Assembly (NCBI GenBank): GCA_011009095.1
Contig: VTPC01001013.1
Location: 124,001-188,000 of the forward strand
Direction: 5' to 3'
DNA: 64,000 bases
Origin: Ignelater luminosus
Lineage: Eukaryota > Arthropoda > Insecta > Coleoptera > Elateridae
Shown here: positions 49,998-63,097 of the stretch, piece by piece
Position numbering within the stretch: the stretch's first letter is position 1
Layout: each line of letters begins with the position of its first letter
Notes under the pieces: generated by a model
The model's input: the letters and a program-made list of their open reading frames with translations, nothing else
Told to the model about the DNA's origin: nothing
Database searches by the model: none
Position numbers and translations under genes: made by a program

Positions 49998-52085
49998 CTG
50001 AAATTATAAAAATAGAAACAATTAGGCATCTGTATGTTTACTTTCAAAGAAGTACAAAATAAAACTTTTGAACAAGATGCTGAAAAGAACAAGTTTTTAA
50101 TGTCTTCCAGAATTATTATAAAATATGCTTTTATGGTTTGAGAAGTCACGCTATTAAATATAGCAAAATTAAGTTTTGGTCTTTGGTATCAAGAAAACTT
50201 ACCTAAGAATTGGAGAATAAACTGATATGGCAAAAACCAACTAAAATTCAGTATCATACATTTTGTGTATACATTAGCCAAGCGTTTAAAACTGTTATTT
50301 ACTGATTTATCTAATGCTGATTGGCAATAACTATTTGTTATAAGAAATAACGCAAATAAATTTATTTTGAAATATTCAGACTTAAACGGTTTTGAAAGAC
50401 TTAGTGCATGCATACCTTAAAATTGTTTTACGCATACAAGTCCTATGCCTATCAATAGCTATCTAGTTTTTTGAAAGACATATGAATCCGTTTTTTAATA
50501 ATGAACAAAACCAAAGTTGTGGAGAAGGCTTGAGAAAACTGTGATCTGTCATAGGCTAATTATAGGTACCTACCTAATTACATTAAAGAAAAGACTAATG
50601 CTATAAATTAAGTGGTACTAATACTATAGCCCCCCCGTAGATACGCCATTGACAGAAGCATATCGGTCATAAGTTTAAAATTTTAAATGCAATAGTTTCG
50701 AGCGAATAAACAGCTGAATGATCTACAATCTCATTGCAATAAAAATGCAAAAATTCTTCAAAGAAGAAAATTAGAACTTGTGGATTTCCGTTTGAATCAA
50801 TTGTTCATATGGTCTATATTCTCAATGTAATTGTTACTTTTTAGAAGAGAAATAATAATTATTTTATTATTATTATCAGAAGATATTCAAATCACATAGA
50901 CGTAGGGACAAGATTCGTTTGTTTTTTGTTAATTCTAAAGTTCTAAACTTTAAAAAATGACCGTAATTTACAAAATGTGTTAATCTTTTTGTAAATTATT
51001 TTTCTATATAAATAAATAAAGGTAATACACATACAAGAAGTGCCTGAAAGTCATCAACCATGAAATATGACAAGCGGTTTTTTTATACACATCATTAAGA
51101 TTCGTAGAGATAAAATACAAATTTGTTCTTTAAATTAATTATACAAACAGGAAAGTGTTTACAAAGATGTAATACGTAATTGTTCATGTAAATATTAATA
51201 GAACAAACGCAAACTATGCCGGTAGGCATTTATCTAGAATTATACTTGCAAAGAGTGAAAGTGAGACAAATTGCGTGTATTTTAGCACATTTTGTTTTGA
51301 TTAATCGTATATCACTTTATTCTTTTATTAATGTCAGAAACTTCACTATATTGCAAGGTGTTTGTTAGGAAATGGTTTAAAGTTGACATAAAATATACAA
51401 GGTACTTCAACATTCTCTGGATAGGGGATAGGGGATAGGGGATAGCGCAGGTATATTTGTAAGAATATTAAAAAGTATCATCAATTAACACATGTCCTGA
51501 AGGTTATAACAATAATTTTTTTTATAAACTTATGCCTTAAAGCGCACTGTTTTCGAGATACAGGATATAAAAGTTAAATTCGAAATTTTAAACAATCAGT
51601 TCTATTTCTTAGGTTATGTATTTCAAAAGACTTTTTATTTTTATTTTACCAAAACGATTCTTCACAAAAATAGTTTAACAGCAATAGCAAAGTGAACAGG
51701 TACCAAATATACGGCATATTCTGCACCCGTCCACTATATCTCTGTTATATTTCATAATTAAAAAATATAGGTTATGTTTTAAAAGAGAACGATTCAAAAA
51801 CTTCCCAAACATTACGTCATAAATACTAATTATTCTGACCAATAGCGTTAAAGCCCGCCAAAGCAGTAACCTAATTCAAGGTTAAACGTCTCCAAACAAC
51901 AATGTATGGCGGTAAAATGTAAGCGTTTAAATATAAGTAAATTTTCAGACTGAAAAAAATAAGCTTCAGACACAAAAGAAAAAATACGGGTGCAATATTT
52001 TTTGTGCAGACTATTTTTCTAAATTAAAAAGGTCGTGCACTTGTCTATTGCCAATATGCATACAGTAGAATTATTCGATACTCAC
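49998..52085. other. Probable intron of the YGAP gene
   Basis: AT-rich. It includes a 7-base tandem repeat (ATAGGGG, about 3.5 copies, 51420-51443), a hAT-like end at 50628-50651 (inverted, CAATGGCGTATCTACGGGGG) and a decayed relative of the MITE arm at about 51395-51630 (TTTTCGAGATACAGG). No coding exon could be confirmed. Confidence 0.45.
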
Positions 52086-52097
52086 CTGGTTCGACAT
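52086..52097 (-). CDS. Possible first coding exon (MSNQ) of the YGAP gene
   Basis: ATG TCG AAC CAG followed directly by a GTGAG donor, phase 0, matching the phase-0 main exon at 49997. A TATAAA lies about 65 bases upstream (52164-52159, minus), a sensible core-promoter distance. Short first exons are common in insect cuticle genes. The joined N-terminus MSNQMYLIMLRNTVLS is still a poor signal peptide, so another first exon remains possible. Confidence 0.35.
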
Positions 52098-54187
52098 ATT
52101 TTTGAATGTATCGTTCTGGAGATTTGGGAAAGAAACATAAAAACGACAAAATAAATGATTTATAAAAAAGCACTCAAATACATAAATAAATCCTCTGACC
52201 AATACCTATAGATACTAATTGTTGCCGAGAGTTTAGTTCTATACAAAACCAACCCATCTTGGTTTTTGAACAAGCTGTTGCTAGGAATGATAAATGAGTT
52301 TTCCGATTTGCCTTTCAATAGGAGTTGGACATTTAGTGACATGGCTACGGTGCGTGGTTGGTTATGTAATAAACAACCAAACGCGCAGGAGGCAAAAGCG
52401 CCATTTTGCTTGCCTAGCCTAACCTAGAGCTTCTCAATAATGTAACAGCTGAATTTGTATGATTACCAACAAAATTATTATTAAATTTATGCTTTCTTTT
52501 GGTCATTTTCGTCCATGCATATCTACTTTTTATCGCTACATTCAATTATTTTACTTCTTCAGTCAATTTTAAAAAAGAATAACAATTTATTTGAATTAAT
52601 ATGCTGTAGCACTCTTCATCCTCAACACAAATTAAAAACATAAAAGCATTTAGATTGGCTATACTATAGAAGAAATTATCTTAGCGAAGAGCACAAAGCA
52701 AAAATCTAGCATTTGTAGGCTTAGCATTACGTAGGCAGGTGCTCACGAGAAGTCTTAACACTGCGATGCCTACGTAACACGTTGTTTTGCTATAAGATAA
52801 ATATTCCACCGATTGCAACAGGAACAACATAACATTTCAGATTTTCTGAGATGTACCTATTATCTATCATTTACAATTAGATCTCTGTTCTGTTATCTTG
52901 TTCCTGCGGTTAATTCAGTTCTGAGTTTTCCAAAACCCAATTCTGGCTTACATGTAAAATATGATCAATTTCTCTTTTAAACAAAAAATTGACATGATGT
53001 AGAAGCGTGGACGAGTCAGATTTCCTTGGATTCATACCTACTACGTAGAAATAATAAAAGGAATAGAGATGACTCTTTCTTGACGATTTGTACCTACAAT
53101 TAGATAGTCAATCCAAATATACATAGTGAGTAACAGACTTTAGATAACTAAAGCAGACTTATAAGCTCGCAGAGATTTGGCTTATTTAGAAAGAAAGACA
53201 CGTAGAAGTAGAATTGAAATGCATGTTTTGTTGAAACAAACTAGCGCTGTGCGTTTTAAGCTTTTTGCGTTTTGCTTCCTACATATAAAATTATAAATTG
53301 CTGTTACTTGTAATCAATATTGAGCTACAGCTGACATTTAATTAAAAAATGCAGGTGTTCTGTCTTCTTTTTGCTATGGTTTTTGTTTTAAACAAGTGCG
53401 TGTCATAAACTGTTTCTATTGTTAGATTGTTCAGATATATGACATAATAATTGTACCATATTGTCTTACGCTTGAAAACAGACCTATGCGATAGTAACAA
53501 ACAGATAATTTACGACGCAGCTAATTATAAACGGTAAAGTAGAATTACATACTATTATAATTTAGGTGTAAGTAGCACAGTAAATCCGTTAATTCGGAAA
53601 CTTATCCTACCTACACTGAAATCTCTAAATTTAAATTTTAGTATCAACACAAATCTTCATTATTTTATAGTGCAAAAACTATAAATCCGCAATAAATTCA
53701 AATGATTTAAATTAAAGCTGAATTCAATCAAAAATTATTAGTCGTAAAATATAGGTTACGAAGAGATTGTGATAGTAACCTCAAATTTTAAAGGAGCGGT
53801 TACAGCTTGCAAGCGGCATGATAATACCTCGTTTACAATATTTATTATTTATTAAATTTATTTAAGTTTATAAACAAAAACTCTCAATTTAGAATTTCTT
53901 AGTTTCTAATTCTCACATATGTAGATGTTCTAAAAACGCGCTTGGAAGGAAGTTACAAAATAAACAAAAAAAGATGTAATAAGTAGTTGTAATAATTATA
54001 AATAACTAGATAGAGAAAAAACATTAAATAATAGAGATAATAATAATAAAATAAACAGTAAAAAAAAAGTTGACCGTAGGCTATGGATATGTGTTAACTT
54101 CGTTTTTAAAAACAAACATTGCATTTGTTTTTGCACGTGCTTTATAAATAAATAATTTATGATTACCTACTTCTGCTGTATATATTA

Positions 54188-54219
<32 letters not shown>

Positions 54220-57200
54220 TCTCGAAAAATGTTATTAAAATTAAGTGTTTACTTGATTCTCAGGGCTATGCAAATGAGGATGCCGCGGGCACTCTGCAGC
54301 CTCAAAATTACATTGTTACATTTTTAGAATCGCTTTAAGCTTGTTTACTGCTAAACTCATGAACAGTAAAGGGTTCCTGCCTCACCTTTGCACCAGGTTC
54401 ACGAAAGATCCTTGCACGCCCCTATTGACATTTCTTTATTTATTTCAAATATGTAATATCTTACCCCGAGACTAATTCTTATGCTAATTTAATATTAACT
54501 TAATGTTTACTTCATTTGACATATTTTGAAATGATCTGCCAATAATAAGGCATGTTCCAAATGTACCACCATTTTGGATAAGTCATTTATAAATAGTAAA
54601 CACAGAGGTGAACCTAAGTTTACTCCTTGCGAAATACCAGAAATAGCTTCGTATCTCTCCGTTGTTTTAATAGAATAGCAAAACGATTACAATATTCTCA
54701 GAAAAGGCTTTTAATTAACTTTACCACAAGTCCAAAATTCTCTAAGAGAGAGAGAGAGAGAGTACTCTCTTGCTTTTACCAGTTAAGACTAACAATAAGA
54801 TTTTAATATCCCAATATTTGTTATATGGGGGACCATAGCGATAGAATTTAATGATAGGTACGTTACTGTAATTTTCTTTGAAAACAATCGGAGCCGATAG
54901 TCTGGCAAAGCTTTAAAGGACCAAAACAGCTTTTAGATATTGTCACTAACGATATTATAGGAACTTGGCTACGCGTGCCTTTAATGGATGTGCAAAAATC
55001 AAGATATTTTTTTGGTTTGGTAGAACTCGAGCTCCAAAATAGGTATAGTTGTTTAGTTCTTAGTAAAACAAGAACTTCTGCCTTCTTCATTTTATTAGCA
55101 CTATCCTGCTATTTTCTTACTTTTTGTACTGACTTGTCTAGATGTTACAATAAACCAAAATCGACTTAGGGGCCAGCCTGAAGAAATCAATTTCAACTGC
55201 CTTTTTACTTGTGTGCAGATTTAATAATTTTTTATTCCTACTAAAATCTTTCATTTCTCTTTCGTTGTTTCTAATCACCCAATCTATTTTTTCTTAACTT
55301 AAATTTTATTTATTGATTTCTTCAGATTTTAAACTTGTCTAATATTTAATAGTCATATTTTAAACTTATCTTTTAACCATTTTATGAAATAAACAGAAGA
55401 AAGTTTATATAAATTCATTTGTTTTGTTATGTAACCTATTATCAAAACAGACATCAGTGCAGCTGTTGTGTAGTGTAGTAATTTCTAAATGTACAAATCT
55501 ACCCTCACATGTCTGTCTGATAAATTAAATCATTGCCAGACAACACAATTTATGTGTTAATTAACGACACTTGCAATATTCTGTTTCTGTCTGTTAAGTT
55601 ATAACGAAATGACATCCATTTCCTGCATCTGTTTATCACTCTTCCTTTACAAAACTTATTTAGGAGAATATTACAATTTCCTCAGAGTGAGACAAAACAA
55701 TTAAAGGTACAGAAAAAAGAATAAAGATAGAGGAATACATTGGTAGATCTTGCAATAATTCAGCAGCTATCGATTTGTGTAATTCGATATATTAAAGTTG
55801 CATAATGGAAATCTTCAGTCGCAGTTTTTACGTCAATACTTGAAATGTTTGCTACAAGGGTTGGAATACGTACTTCAGGAAAAATTCGCTTCGAAACGTA
55901 AAGAGAATTTTTTACAATCTTCTGGCAAATCTTTTGTTTTATCTTAATTTAATATTTATTTGTCTATGCTAATCAGAAATAATGCAACAAAAATTTTAAT
56001 GTACAGTTCAATTGTTACATTTTTAATGGATGTTAGTATTTTTTAGGTTATAAACAAACAAAATAACTTTATTAAAACCATAAATGATCATTTTTAAAAT
56101 GTACAATACTTTGTTGAGAAAGCATCGTCAATTGAAATAGACACCAAAAAACCTTTTGGGACTCTAAATTTTTAGAGTTGTCAAGCTGATTTTGTTTTGT
56201 GGCGTCATATTAGATTTTTGATTTTAATTGCTGATAGGCAAAAGAAGAATTCTCGATTTTGAAGTATTCCCAAATAATATTTCTAAAAATCCCCAAAATA
56301 GAAATATTTTCGGTAATATTCTCAGAGAATTTTTCCTTCCATGGCTAGACATAATAACATTCTTTTTAAGAGCTTCAAAGATAAAATGTAGACAACGCGA
56401 TTCATAAAAAATAGCACCAAGAATGACACAGCGCGCTTTGGGTATCTCCATTAACCGACAGGGAAAGCAAGATTGTCTTACCTGACCAAAAGACATGAGT
56501 CAAATGTCTAAGGATCATGCCCAAACCCAATCAAGTTCACCTGGAGCACTATAAAAGTATCTAAAGATCACGTTTTGCAAATCCACCAAACGCTAATACG
56601 ACATTGTCCAACATTGTAGCTTCATTTTGATTTACAAAACTTCGTTCATAGAACGCTACATTGGAAAAGAAACCATCAGAAGACACGTTTTGTGTTTCTT
56701 TAGTCTCTGTAGACATTGGGTACAAAGTTTTTCCGCAATAGTAAAAACTTCACGAACGTTGATAGATCGCACTCAGCCCCAATAAGATCTAGACAAACCT
56801 GTTGCAACATTGTCCCTATAGTGTAGCTTTATTCTTTTTATTCATTATTCTTTTTATCTACCTATCTTAAATCGTTTATAGAAACGCTATGTTGTATACT
56901 GTATCACTCTAGGATGTGTAGCTTTGAGATCAGGCCACATAATGCTGCGTAAGCATGCAAATTACAGTAGCTTCATTATTTTCGCAACTATGCAAACAAA
57001 ATCTTATCCTGAATCCAAACTAAATTTTCGTATTAAAATGCATTTCTTGGTCCTGCACAATATATCACATTGTTTGAATAATATACTTTTTGCTTCTTGG
57101 GGGATGAGAAAAATTCGTCAAGTATATCCAAAGTATCCAAAAAAAAAACTTTTAGCAAATAGCTATCAAACTGATTTAGAACTAAACTGTTGAAAATATT

Positions 57201-57520
57201 AATGCCCAAAGGGTTAAACTAACAATATCTTAATTTTCCCCATCAGTTTTTTCAAAGAAGAGGACTTTTAAGTGGCTAAAAGTCACTGTCATAATACAGC
57301 AGAAGTAACACCGAGAATGATAATAATTTGATGCTAATGATGTATGAAGATGGAAAGTATTGGTGTAAATAAGAGCGAAAATGTAACTGTACACGTAAGT
57401 AAGTGTACAACATCGCTGCATGGTACTCCCTAAAGATGCTAGAAAGAAAGAAATAAGAAAAGAAAAAGAAAGGGACTGCAAACGCAAGAGTTTATCAAAA
57501 GACAAAAGAATTTTTATGTA
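52098..57520. other. Gene-poor region
   Basis: No gene recognised. Near 52330-52420 a short patch is richer in G+C and could be a start region for another minus-strand transcript, but no family match supports it. Simple repeats: TAA x10 at 54189-54218 and a GA run at 54745-54762. The stretch 56580-56910 contains two weakly similar segments (around TTGTAGCTTCATTTTG and GTGTAGCTTTATTC), perhaps an old duplication. Confidence 0.45.
52159..52164 (-). promoter_or_regulatory. TATA box, possible promoter of the YGAP gene
   Basis: TATAAA on the minus strand, about 65 bases upstream of the MSNQ start. In AT-rich DNA such matches are frequent by chance; the support is position relative to the candidate exon. 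Confidence 0.25.
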
Positions 57521-58130
57521 CAGTACCGAACAGATTAATTGAAACCACTCGTAATATTTGCAAAAGTTCTTTATTTTTATACTAATAACCAAAGCTGCGT
57601 AGAAAAGAATTTAAGTTAGTACTTTATGTGGCCTCCTTTAGTTTTTATCAAATTACTGACACGCCTTGGCATCGATTCTATTAGCCTTTGGGATGTAGAG
57701 AGTAATGTTTCAACTCTGAACCATACCTCAGAAATGACCGAAATAAGCCTTTTTTATAGTAAAATCCATTTTTCCCAGACGAATTTTGCATATAGCCCAT
57801 AAATTCTCTATGGGATTTACGTTAGGGGAATTTCCTGGCCAGTTCAAGACAGTTAGTCTATGATCTTTAGAACAGTTCATCATTTTTCTGGATGTATGGC
57901 AAAGCACTAAATTACTTGAATATGCTTTTGTAATTCTAGAATCGTCGTTTTTATTAACAATAGCTGGTATTTCTCACTGTTAATCATCCCAGATATAGGT
58001 ACAAGTGGACCAGACCCATAAAAAGAGAAATATTCCCAAAATATCTGTTTAGGAGAATGTTTCGTGGTCTGAATATGTGTTGCTTATCTACCTGCTTGTA
58101 CTCCATGTTAAAAAAAAACTTTCTGCTTAA
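57521..58130 (-). mobile_element. Degraded Tc1-type transposon, 3' end
   Basis: The terminal motif CAGTACCGAACAGATTAATT begins at 57521 next to TA. Minus-strand translation gives broken Tc1 transposase pieces in order: FYGSGPLVPISGMINSEKYQ (about 58030-57960), CHTSRKMMN, then WPGNSPNVNPIENLWAICK (about 57845-57785), whose NPIENLW is the Tc1 catalytic-end signature. Several stops and frame changes interrupt it. No matching inverted end was found upstream to about 58700, so the 5' end is lost or unrecognisable. Confidence 0.7.
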
Positions 58131-60518
58131 CTCTCCACAGCTACACTCAATGATCTTAAATTGCAGTTCTCAGTTTTCGACTTATGTCGAAAGATCAGGT
58201 ATTCATAAAGACGGGGCTTACAAACAGATAGAGGCTTCTGAAGGGTAAAAGACGGTTATCCGATTGAAATCTAGTAAGCAAACATGTTCTGTTCAACTGC
58301 AGATTCTTATGTACAAACACATCCAAAACTCAAGACCATTTGTAAAAATAAAACCCTTCGGATTGTTTGATCCGAGATATTCTGTTTATATAAACAATGG
58401 CCTAACATTGTCCTCAAACAGGATATAGCAGAAGTTAGGGTCGGCGCAAGGAAAAATGTAAAATGAAAGTAATATATTCGTACGGGCAGGTATTAAAGTT
58501 GTATACCTACCGCAGTGTTTAAATAAAAGCGGATAAAGCAGTAAAAGCAACTAATTATATTGTACATAGGAACATAAGAGTTGAAGATACTGCATTTGTT
58601 TATATACTTTTTGTCATTTAGAAATCAAAGATAAGTTTTTTAGTTGCGATGTAATTTATTAATGAAACTCTATAGAAAACCACCGCATATTTTAATAATT
58701 ATTATTAATACCAAATGAAATAAAACTGAATATCTTGATTACTTTTTAGAAACAGTTTGATGAGTATACTTTTGGAAATATACTTTATTAAGTAAACATA
58801 ACCTTTAAAATTCAATATCCATGCAAATATTTGAAAACAACTTGTGCTTCCAGCAGTAAAGGTAATCAGAAACATGAATAAATAAATGAAATAAAATTAT
58901 TATAATATAGATGAAGAATTTTACGAAGCATATCATTTTTTATTGCAGACAGCATTTGTCTTTTATAAATACTCATTTTCTCTTGTTATTACATGTAGTT
59001 GCAATTGTAATTTATAAAACAAGCACCAATATATTAGTTATGCAATCAGTTTAATAAGCATCTTTACAATTTAAATTAGAAGAAATAATTAAAAACCACA
59101 TAAATACATAAGGATAAACTTAAAATCAGAAAATTGTAGTATGAGAAAGCGGACGCAGATTTTCCTTTCATAATAAAAGTTGCAAAAAGTTGATGATGAA
59201 ATTTCTAATTGTAGTAGTTTCTATTGCCCTATAAAAATTACCCTGTTGGTAGTAAAATGTCAAATTTAGTGTTCGGGCATGTCCAATTTAAAAGATCATG
59301 GCATTTATAAAAAAGAAACTATAATTAAAAAATAATTTATTTAATTATAAATAATTATGCATCAACACGAAATAAATCAAAATCAAGTAATAAATTCGAA
59401 ATTCTTCACGCTGTATCTTATGAAGTATGAGTGTATTTAACTACAACTGTTATGCGTTGCTAGAATGAAAGTAAACAAAACATAACCTATATTTTTTATC
59501 GAATTTACATTACCATTAATGAAGTTTTTCATTAGTAAAATAGAATCTCTTATTTAAAGACTATTAAGTATTAATTCAATGTTTAAAAAAAAGTTAGACG
59601 CTTAGATTTCTCTATCTTTGTAATTTATGTACATTTAAATTGTAATTTAACGATTTTTCTAATTTGACAAAATTAATACTTCTTTGCGTTTGAGGTTAAC
59701 TTTTTAACAAAACAAAAACCACTCAAATTTACTTTTGTTTTTACTTGACAGTAGTACTCAGAAATATTAAAAATTGAAAATCATTCTTATCTTAAAAATT
59801 TAGAAACTGCATTTTTTTTCAAAACCCAATCGTTTTAGAAATTATACAAATAAATCTCATTTATAGAAAATTCATGGGATTATCAAAATAGTCAAATGAA
59901 TTGGAAACTCTGAAAGAAGCAAATCTCTTCCTGTAAAAAATGGTGGAGATTGGTGATAGATTATAGAAAACTAACTGAGAGAATTCTCAAATTTTCAAAT
60001 CGGAACTGTACTCAAGGTCTCATTTGTATAATAGTCAATTACTACATTTCCAACTAAACCAGAAGTTGCTTTCAAGTCGTCAATATTAGGCACATATTGA
60101 AACTCCTATGTACAATATTCCATTTAAATTAAATCAAAATTATACAAGGAGTATCTGAAAGTTTGAACTTTTGTTCATCCCGGTATAAATATGCGATATT
60201 TTAGACATTTTGAATGAGACTAGACACTTATTTTCCCGTGCTTCACTTTTGTGTGATTTGGTGATTTCCTTTTTTTTTTTGCTAGAAGCAAAAATTTTCA
60301 AAAGTGTTGCAGTTCTTTTCTTGTTGAAGAATAGAAATAGCTATCATGAGGTTATGATGACATTTAAGATTTCCCCCTGCCCATAATTTTCGAATTAGAC
60401 ACTTTAAATTTGTTATTAATTTAAAGAAAACTCTGATAATGTTAAGCACATACACCAAATCAGTGACATAACAAACTAATAGGCATCAACACACAGAACT
60501 GTAACTAAGGTTGGTAGA
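58131..60518. other. Gene-poor region
   Basis: AT-rich DNA. The first few hundred bases may contain the lost 5' part of the Tc1 remnant. No gene, RNA or element ends recognised. Confidence 0.4.
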
Positions 60519-61616
60519 ACATCCTGATCCATGATCGTATCTTTAGCTCTATTAAGAAAGTTAATGAACGGTGTGAAGCCCGACCTTAGGCCACCGGAAG
60601 TGGCCCATTAAATGAAACAGCCCAATCTATGATTCTATCTTTAGTTCTATTAAGAAGGTTAATAGAAGGTAAAGCTATATTAGATGGTACATCCCAATCG
60701 TAGCTTTAATCTTATTTAAAAAGTTAATAAAGAGTGAAAGGTCTGACTATTGCATTGAATGGCAAATTCCGATCCATGATCGTACCTTTAACTCTATTTA
60801 GAAGGTTAGTGAAGGGCAAAGACCAACCTTGAGCTACCGAAGGTGGCCCATTACATGGCATAACCCAATCATATCTTTAGTTTTATTAAGGTTAATGGGG
60901 GGTGAAGTCAAATCTTGAATGGTACATTCAATCCATGATCGTATCTTTATAACTTTATTAAGGAGGTCTATGGGTTAATGAAGAGTAAAGCCCTGCTGGA
61001 TGGTACATTTCAATTCATGATCGCATCTTTAACATTATTGAGGAGATGTTGTGTATTTTAAACCACAAAACACGTCGAATTGAAAATCATTTTGTTAACA
61101 ATAATGTACAATGTCACAGATAAGAAACAAAACATTATATGCGCAAGTGAGAACAAGATTACCAGTCATATGAATCATTATTACGCATCAGGGGTAGTGT
61201 CTTTGACTGACCATGGATTTTAAATATGGATGCAATAGGAGATTAATGGGTTAATAAAGAGTAAAGCCCTACTGGATGGTACATTTCAAAATCCATGATC
61301 GTAGCTTAGTTTTATCCAGAAGGATGCAATACGACCTTGGGCCACATTGGAAAACAAATCCTAATCTATGATTGTACCTTTAACTTTATTAAGAAGGTTA
61401 ACGGATGACAAAATTACCCTTGGGCCACCTCCGGTGGTCCATTGAATGGCACATTCCGACCCATGATCGTATCTTTAGTTTCATTAAGAAGGTTAACTAA
61501 GGGTGAAGCACAACCTTGGCTAAAAAAAAGTGGGTCATTGAATGCCGCATCCCGACCTATAATTGTATCTTTAACTTTATTAAGAAGGTTAATAGGAACA
61601 AAGTCCGATTTTGGGA
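60519..61616 (+). repeat. Degenerate tandem array, unit about 85-110 bases
   Basis: About ten diverged copies of a unit containing CCATGATCGTATCTTTAACT, TTATTAAGAAGGTTAATG, GTAAAGCCC and, in several copies, a small palindrome such as CCACCGGAAGTGG or CCACCTCCGGTGG. Copies start near 60523, 60625, 60700, 60770, 60865, 60925, 61015, 61300, 61365, 61455 and 61545. An unrelated insertion of about 180 bases (61048-61225) interrupts the array. Spacing varies, so copies have gained and lost segments. It encodes no protein; short open frames in it are incidental. Confidence 0.7.
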
Positions 61617-61800
61617 ATTTGTTTTAAACTTTCAAATGCAATGCAGAAGTTAATTCAAATACAAGAGAGTAAAGTTTTGCTTTTAGACAATCTTCACTAT
61701 AAAGGTTTTCAACTGTCTAAATCATAAGATTATTTAAACTCATCGTTATAGGTATATTGATTCAGATAGTGTCCAATACATTATTAGTACTCTAGAAATA

Positions 61801-63095
61801 ACACATCGTTCAATAAGTCCCGAGACTAACCCAGAGATGGTGCTAGTAGTACCAAACTAGCCACGTTTCCCTAGAGTGCGAACCTTCACATGAAACGTGT
61901 AAAAATTTCACGTCGATTGGACCACAAACAGCAGAGTTATCGAGGTTAGAGTAAAGTCACTTTGTAATTTGTTTGAAAAATGGAAAAAAGCGAGTTTCGC
62001 GTGTTGATAAAACATTGTTTTTTAATGGGTAAAAACACCGTAGAAGCCCAGCAATGGCTTGAGAAACGTTACCCGGACTCCTCTCCATCCAAATCAACGA
62101 TTTGTCGTTGGTATGCTGAGTTTAAACGTGGTCGTACGGACACAAACGATGCGGAACGTTCGGGTAGGCCATTGGAAGCCGTTACACCGGAAAATGTGAG
62201 TGAAGTATTCAAAATCGTAATGAAAAATCGCAAAGTAAAGGTCCGTGAGATTGCAGAAATGACACAGATATCATCTGGAAGCGTATTTACAATCCTTCAT
62301 GAAAAATTGAGCATGAAAAAGGTTTTTTCCAAGTGGGTGCCGCGATTGCTTTCAATGGAACAAAAACAACAACGAATCGACGATTCAGAGAGCTGTTTAT
62401 CGCTATTTACTCGCAATAAAAAGGATTTCCTGCGTCGATACGTGACCATGGATGAAACATGGATACATCATTTCACTCCGGAGTCGAATCGGCAATCATC
62501 AGAGTGGGGCATGGCTGGCGAAAGCCGCTCAAAGCGTCCAAAAACGCAGCAATCTGCTGGCAAAGTCATGGCGTCTGTTTTTTGGGATACACATGGCGTC
62601 ATTTTCATTGACTACCTGGAAAAAGGTAAATCGATCAACAGTGATTATTATATTGACTTGTTGGTACGTTTGAAGGAGGAGATCGCAGCAAAACGACCGC
62701 ACATGAAGAAGAAAAAAAATCCTTTTTCAGCAAGACAATGCACCATGCCACAAGTCCATGAAAACAATGGCAAAAATCTACGAGTTGGGCTTTGATTTGC
62801 TTCCCCACCCCCCGTATTCGCCCGATTTAGCCCCCAGCGACTACTGGCTCTTTGCTGATCTCAAAAAAATGCTCCAGGGAAAAAACTTTGGCTCGAACGA
62901 GGAGGTCATTGCCGAAACTGAAGCCTATTTTGAAGCAAAGGATAAATCCTTCTATAAACATGGTATAGAAATGTTGGAAAGGCGTTGGAAAGATTGTATC
63001 ACTCTAAAAGGAGATTATATTGATGAATAAAAATGATTTTTGAAAAAAAAAATGTTGTTTTCGTTGTTAGTCTCGGGACTAATTGAACGATGTGT
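61801..63095 (+). mobile_element. Mariner transposon, irritans subfamily, nearly intact
   Basis: A 1295-base element with inverted ends ACACATCGTTCAATAAGTCC (left) and ACACATCGTTCAATTAGTCC (right, inverted); about 29 of 30 terminal bases match. TA flanks both sides (61799-61800, 63096-63097). The length is standard for mariner. The high end similarity and single visible coding lesion suggest a fairly recent insertion. Its insertion site lies about 185 bases beyond the tandem array. Confidence 0.93.
61980..63030 (+). pseudogene. Mariner transposase with one frameshift
   Basis: Starts MEKSEFRVLIKHCFLMGKNT, close to Himar1-type (irritans) transposases, and ends KGDYIDE; about 349 residues if the frame were continuous, against 348 in Himar1. 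It carries the N-terminal paired helix-turn-helix region, WVPRLL (WVPHEL motif), VTMDETW with the first catalytic Asp (62451), QQDNAPCH with the second (62734) and YSPDLAPSDYWLF with the third (62839); the last two are 34 residues apart, the D,D34D signature. The reading frame shifts by one base in the A-run 62712-62719, just before the second Asp, so the copy as read cannot make full transposase. It would otherwise cut and paste elements with matching ends at TA sites. Confidence 0.92.
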
Positions 63096-63097
63096 TA

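Noticed and set aside
50189-50413. Minus-strand frame with a hydrophobic stretch (INLFALFLITNSYCQS) that could be a signal-peptide exon for the YGAP gene
   Set aside because: Its GTAAGT donor is in phase 1, whereas the main exon begins in phase 0; joining would give an early stop.
52160-52342. Minus-strand open frame starting MSLNVQLLLKGKSENSFIIP
   Set aside because: No family recognised, and no splice-site phase links it to the YGAP exon. Its G+C-richer upstream patch is noted but does not establish a gene.
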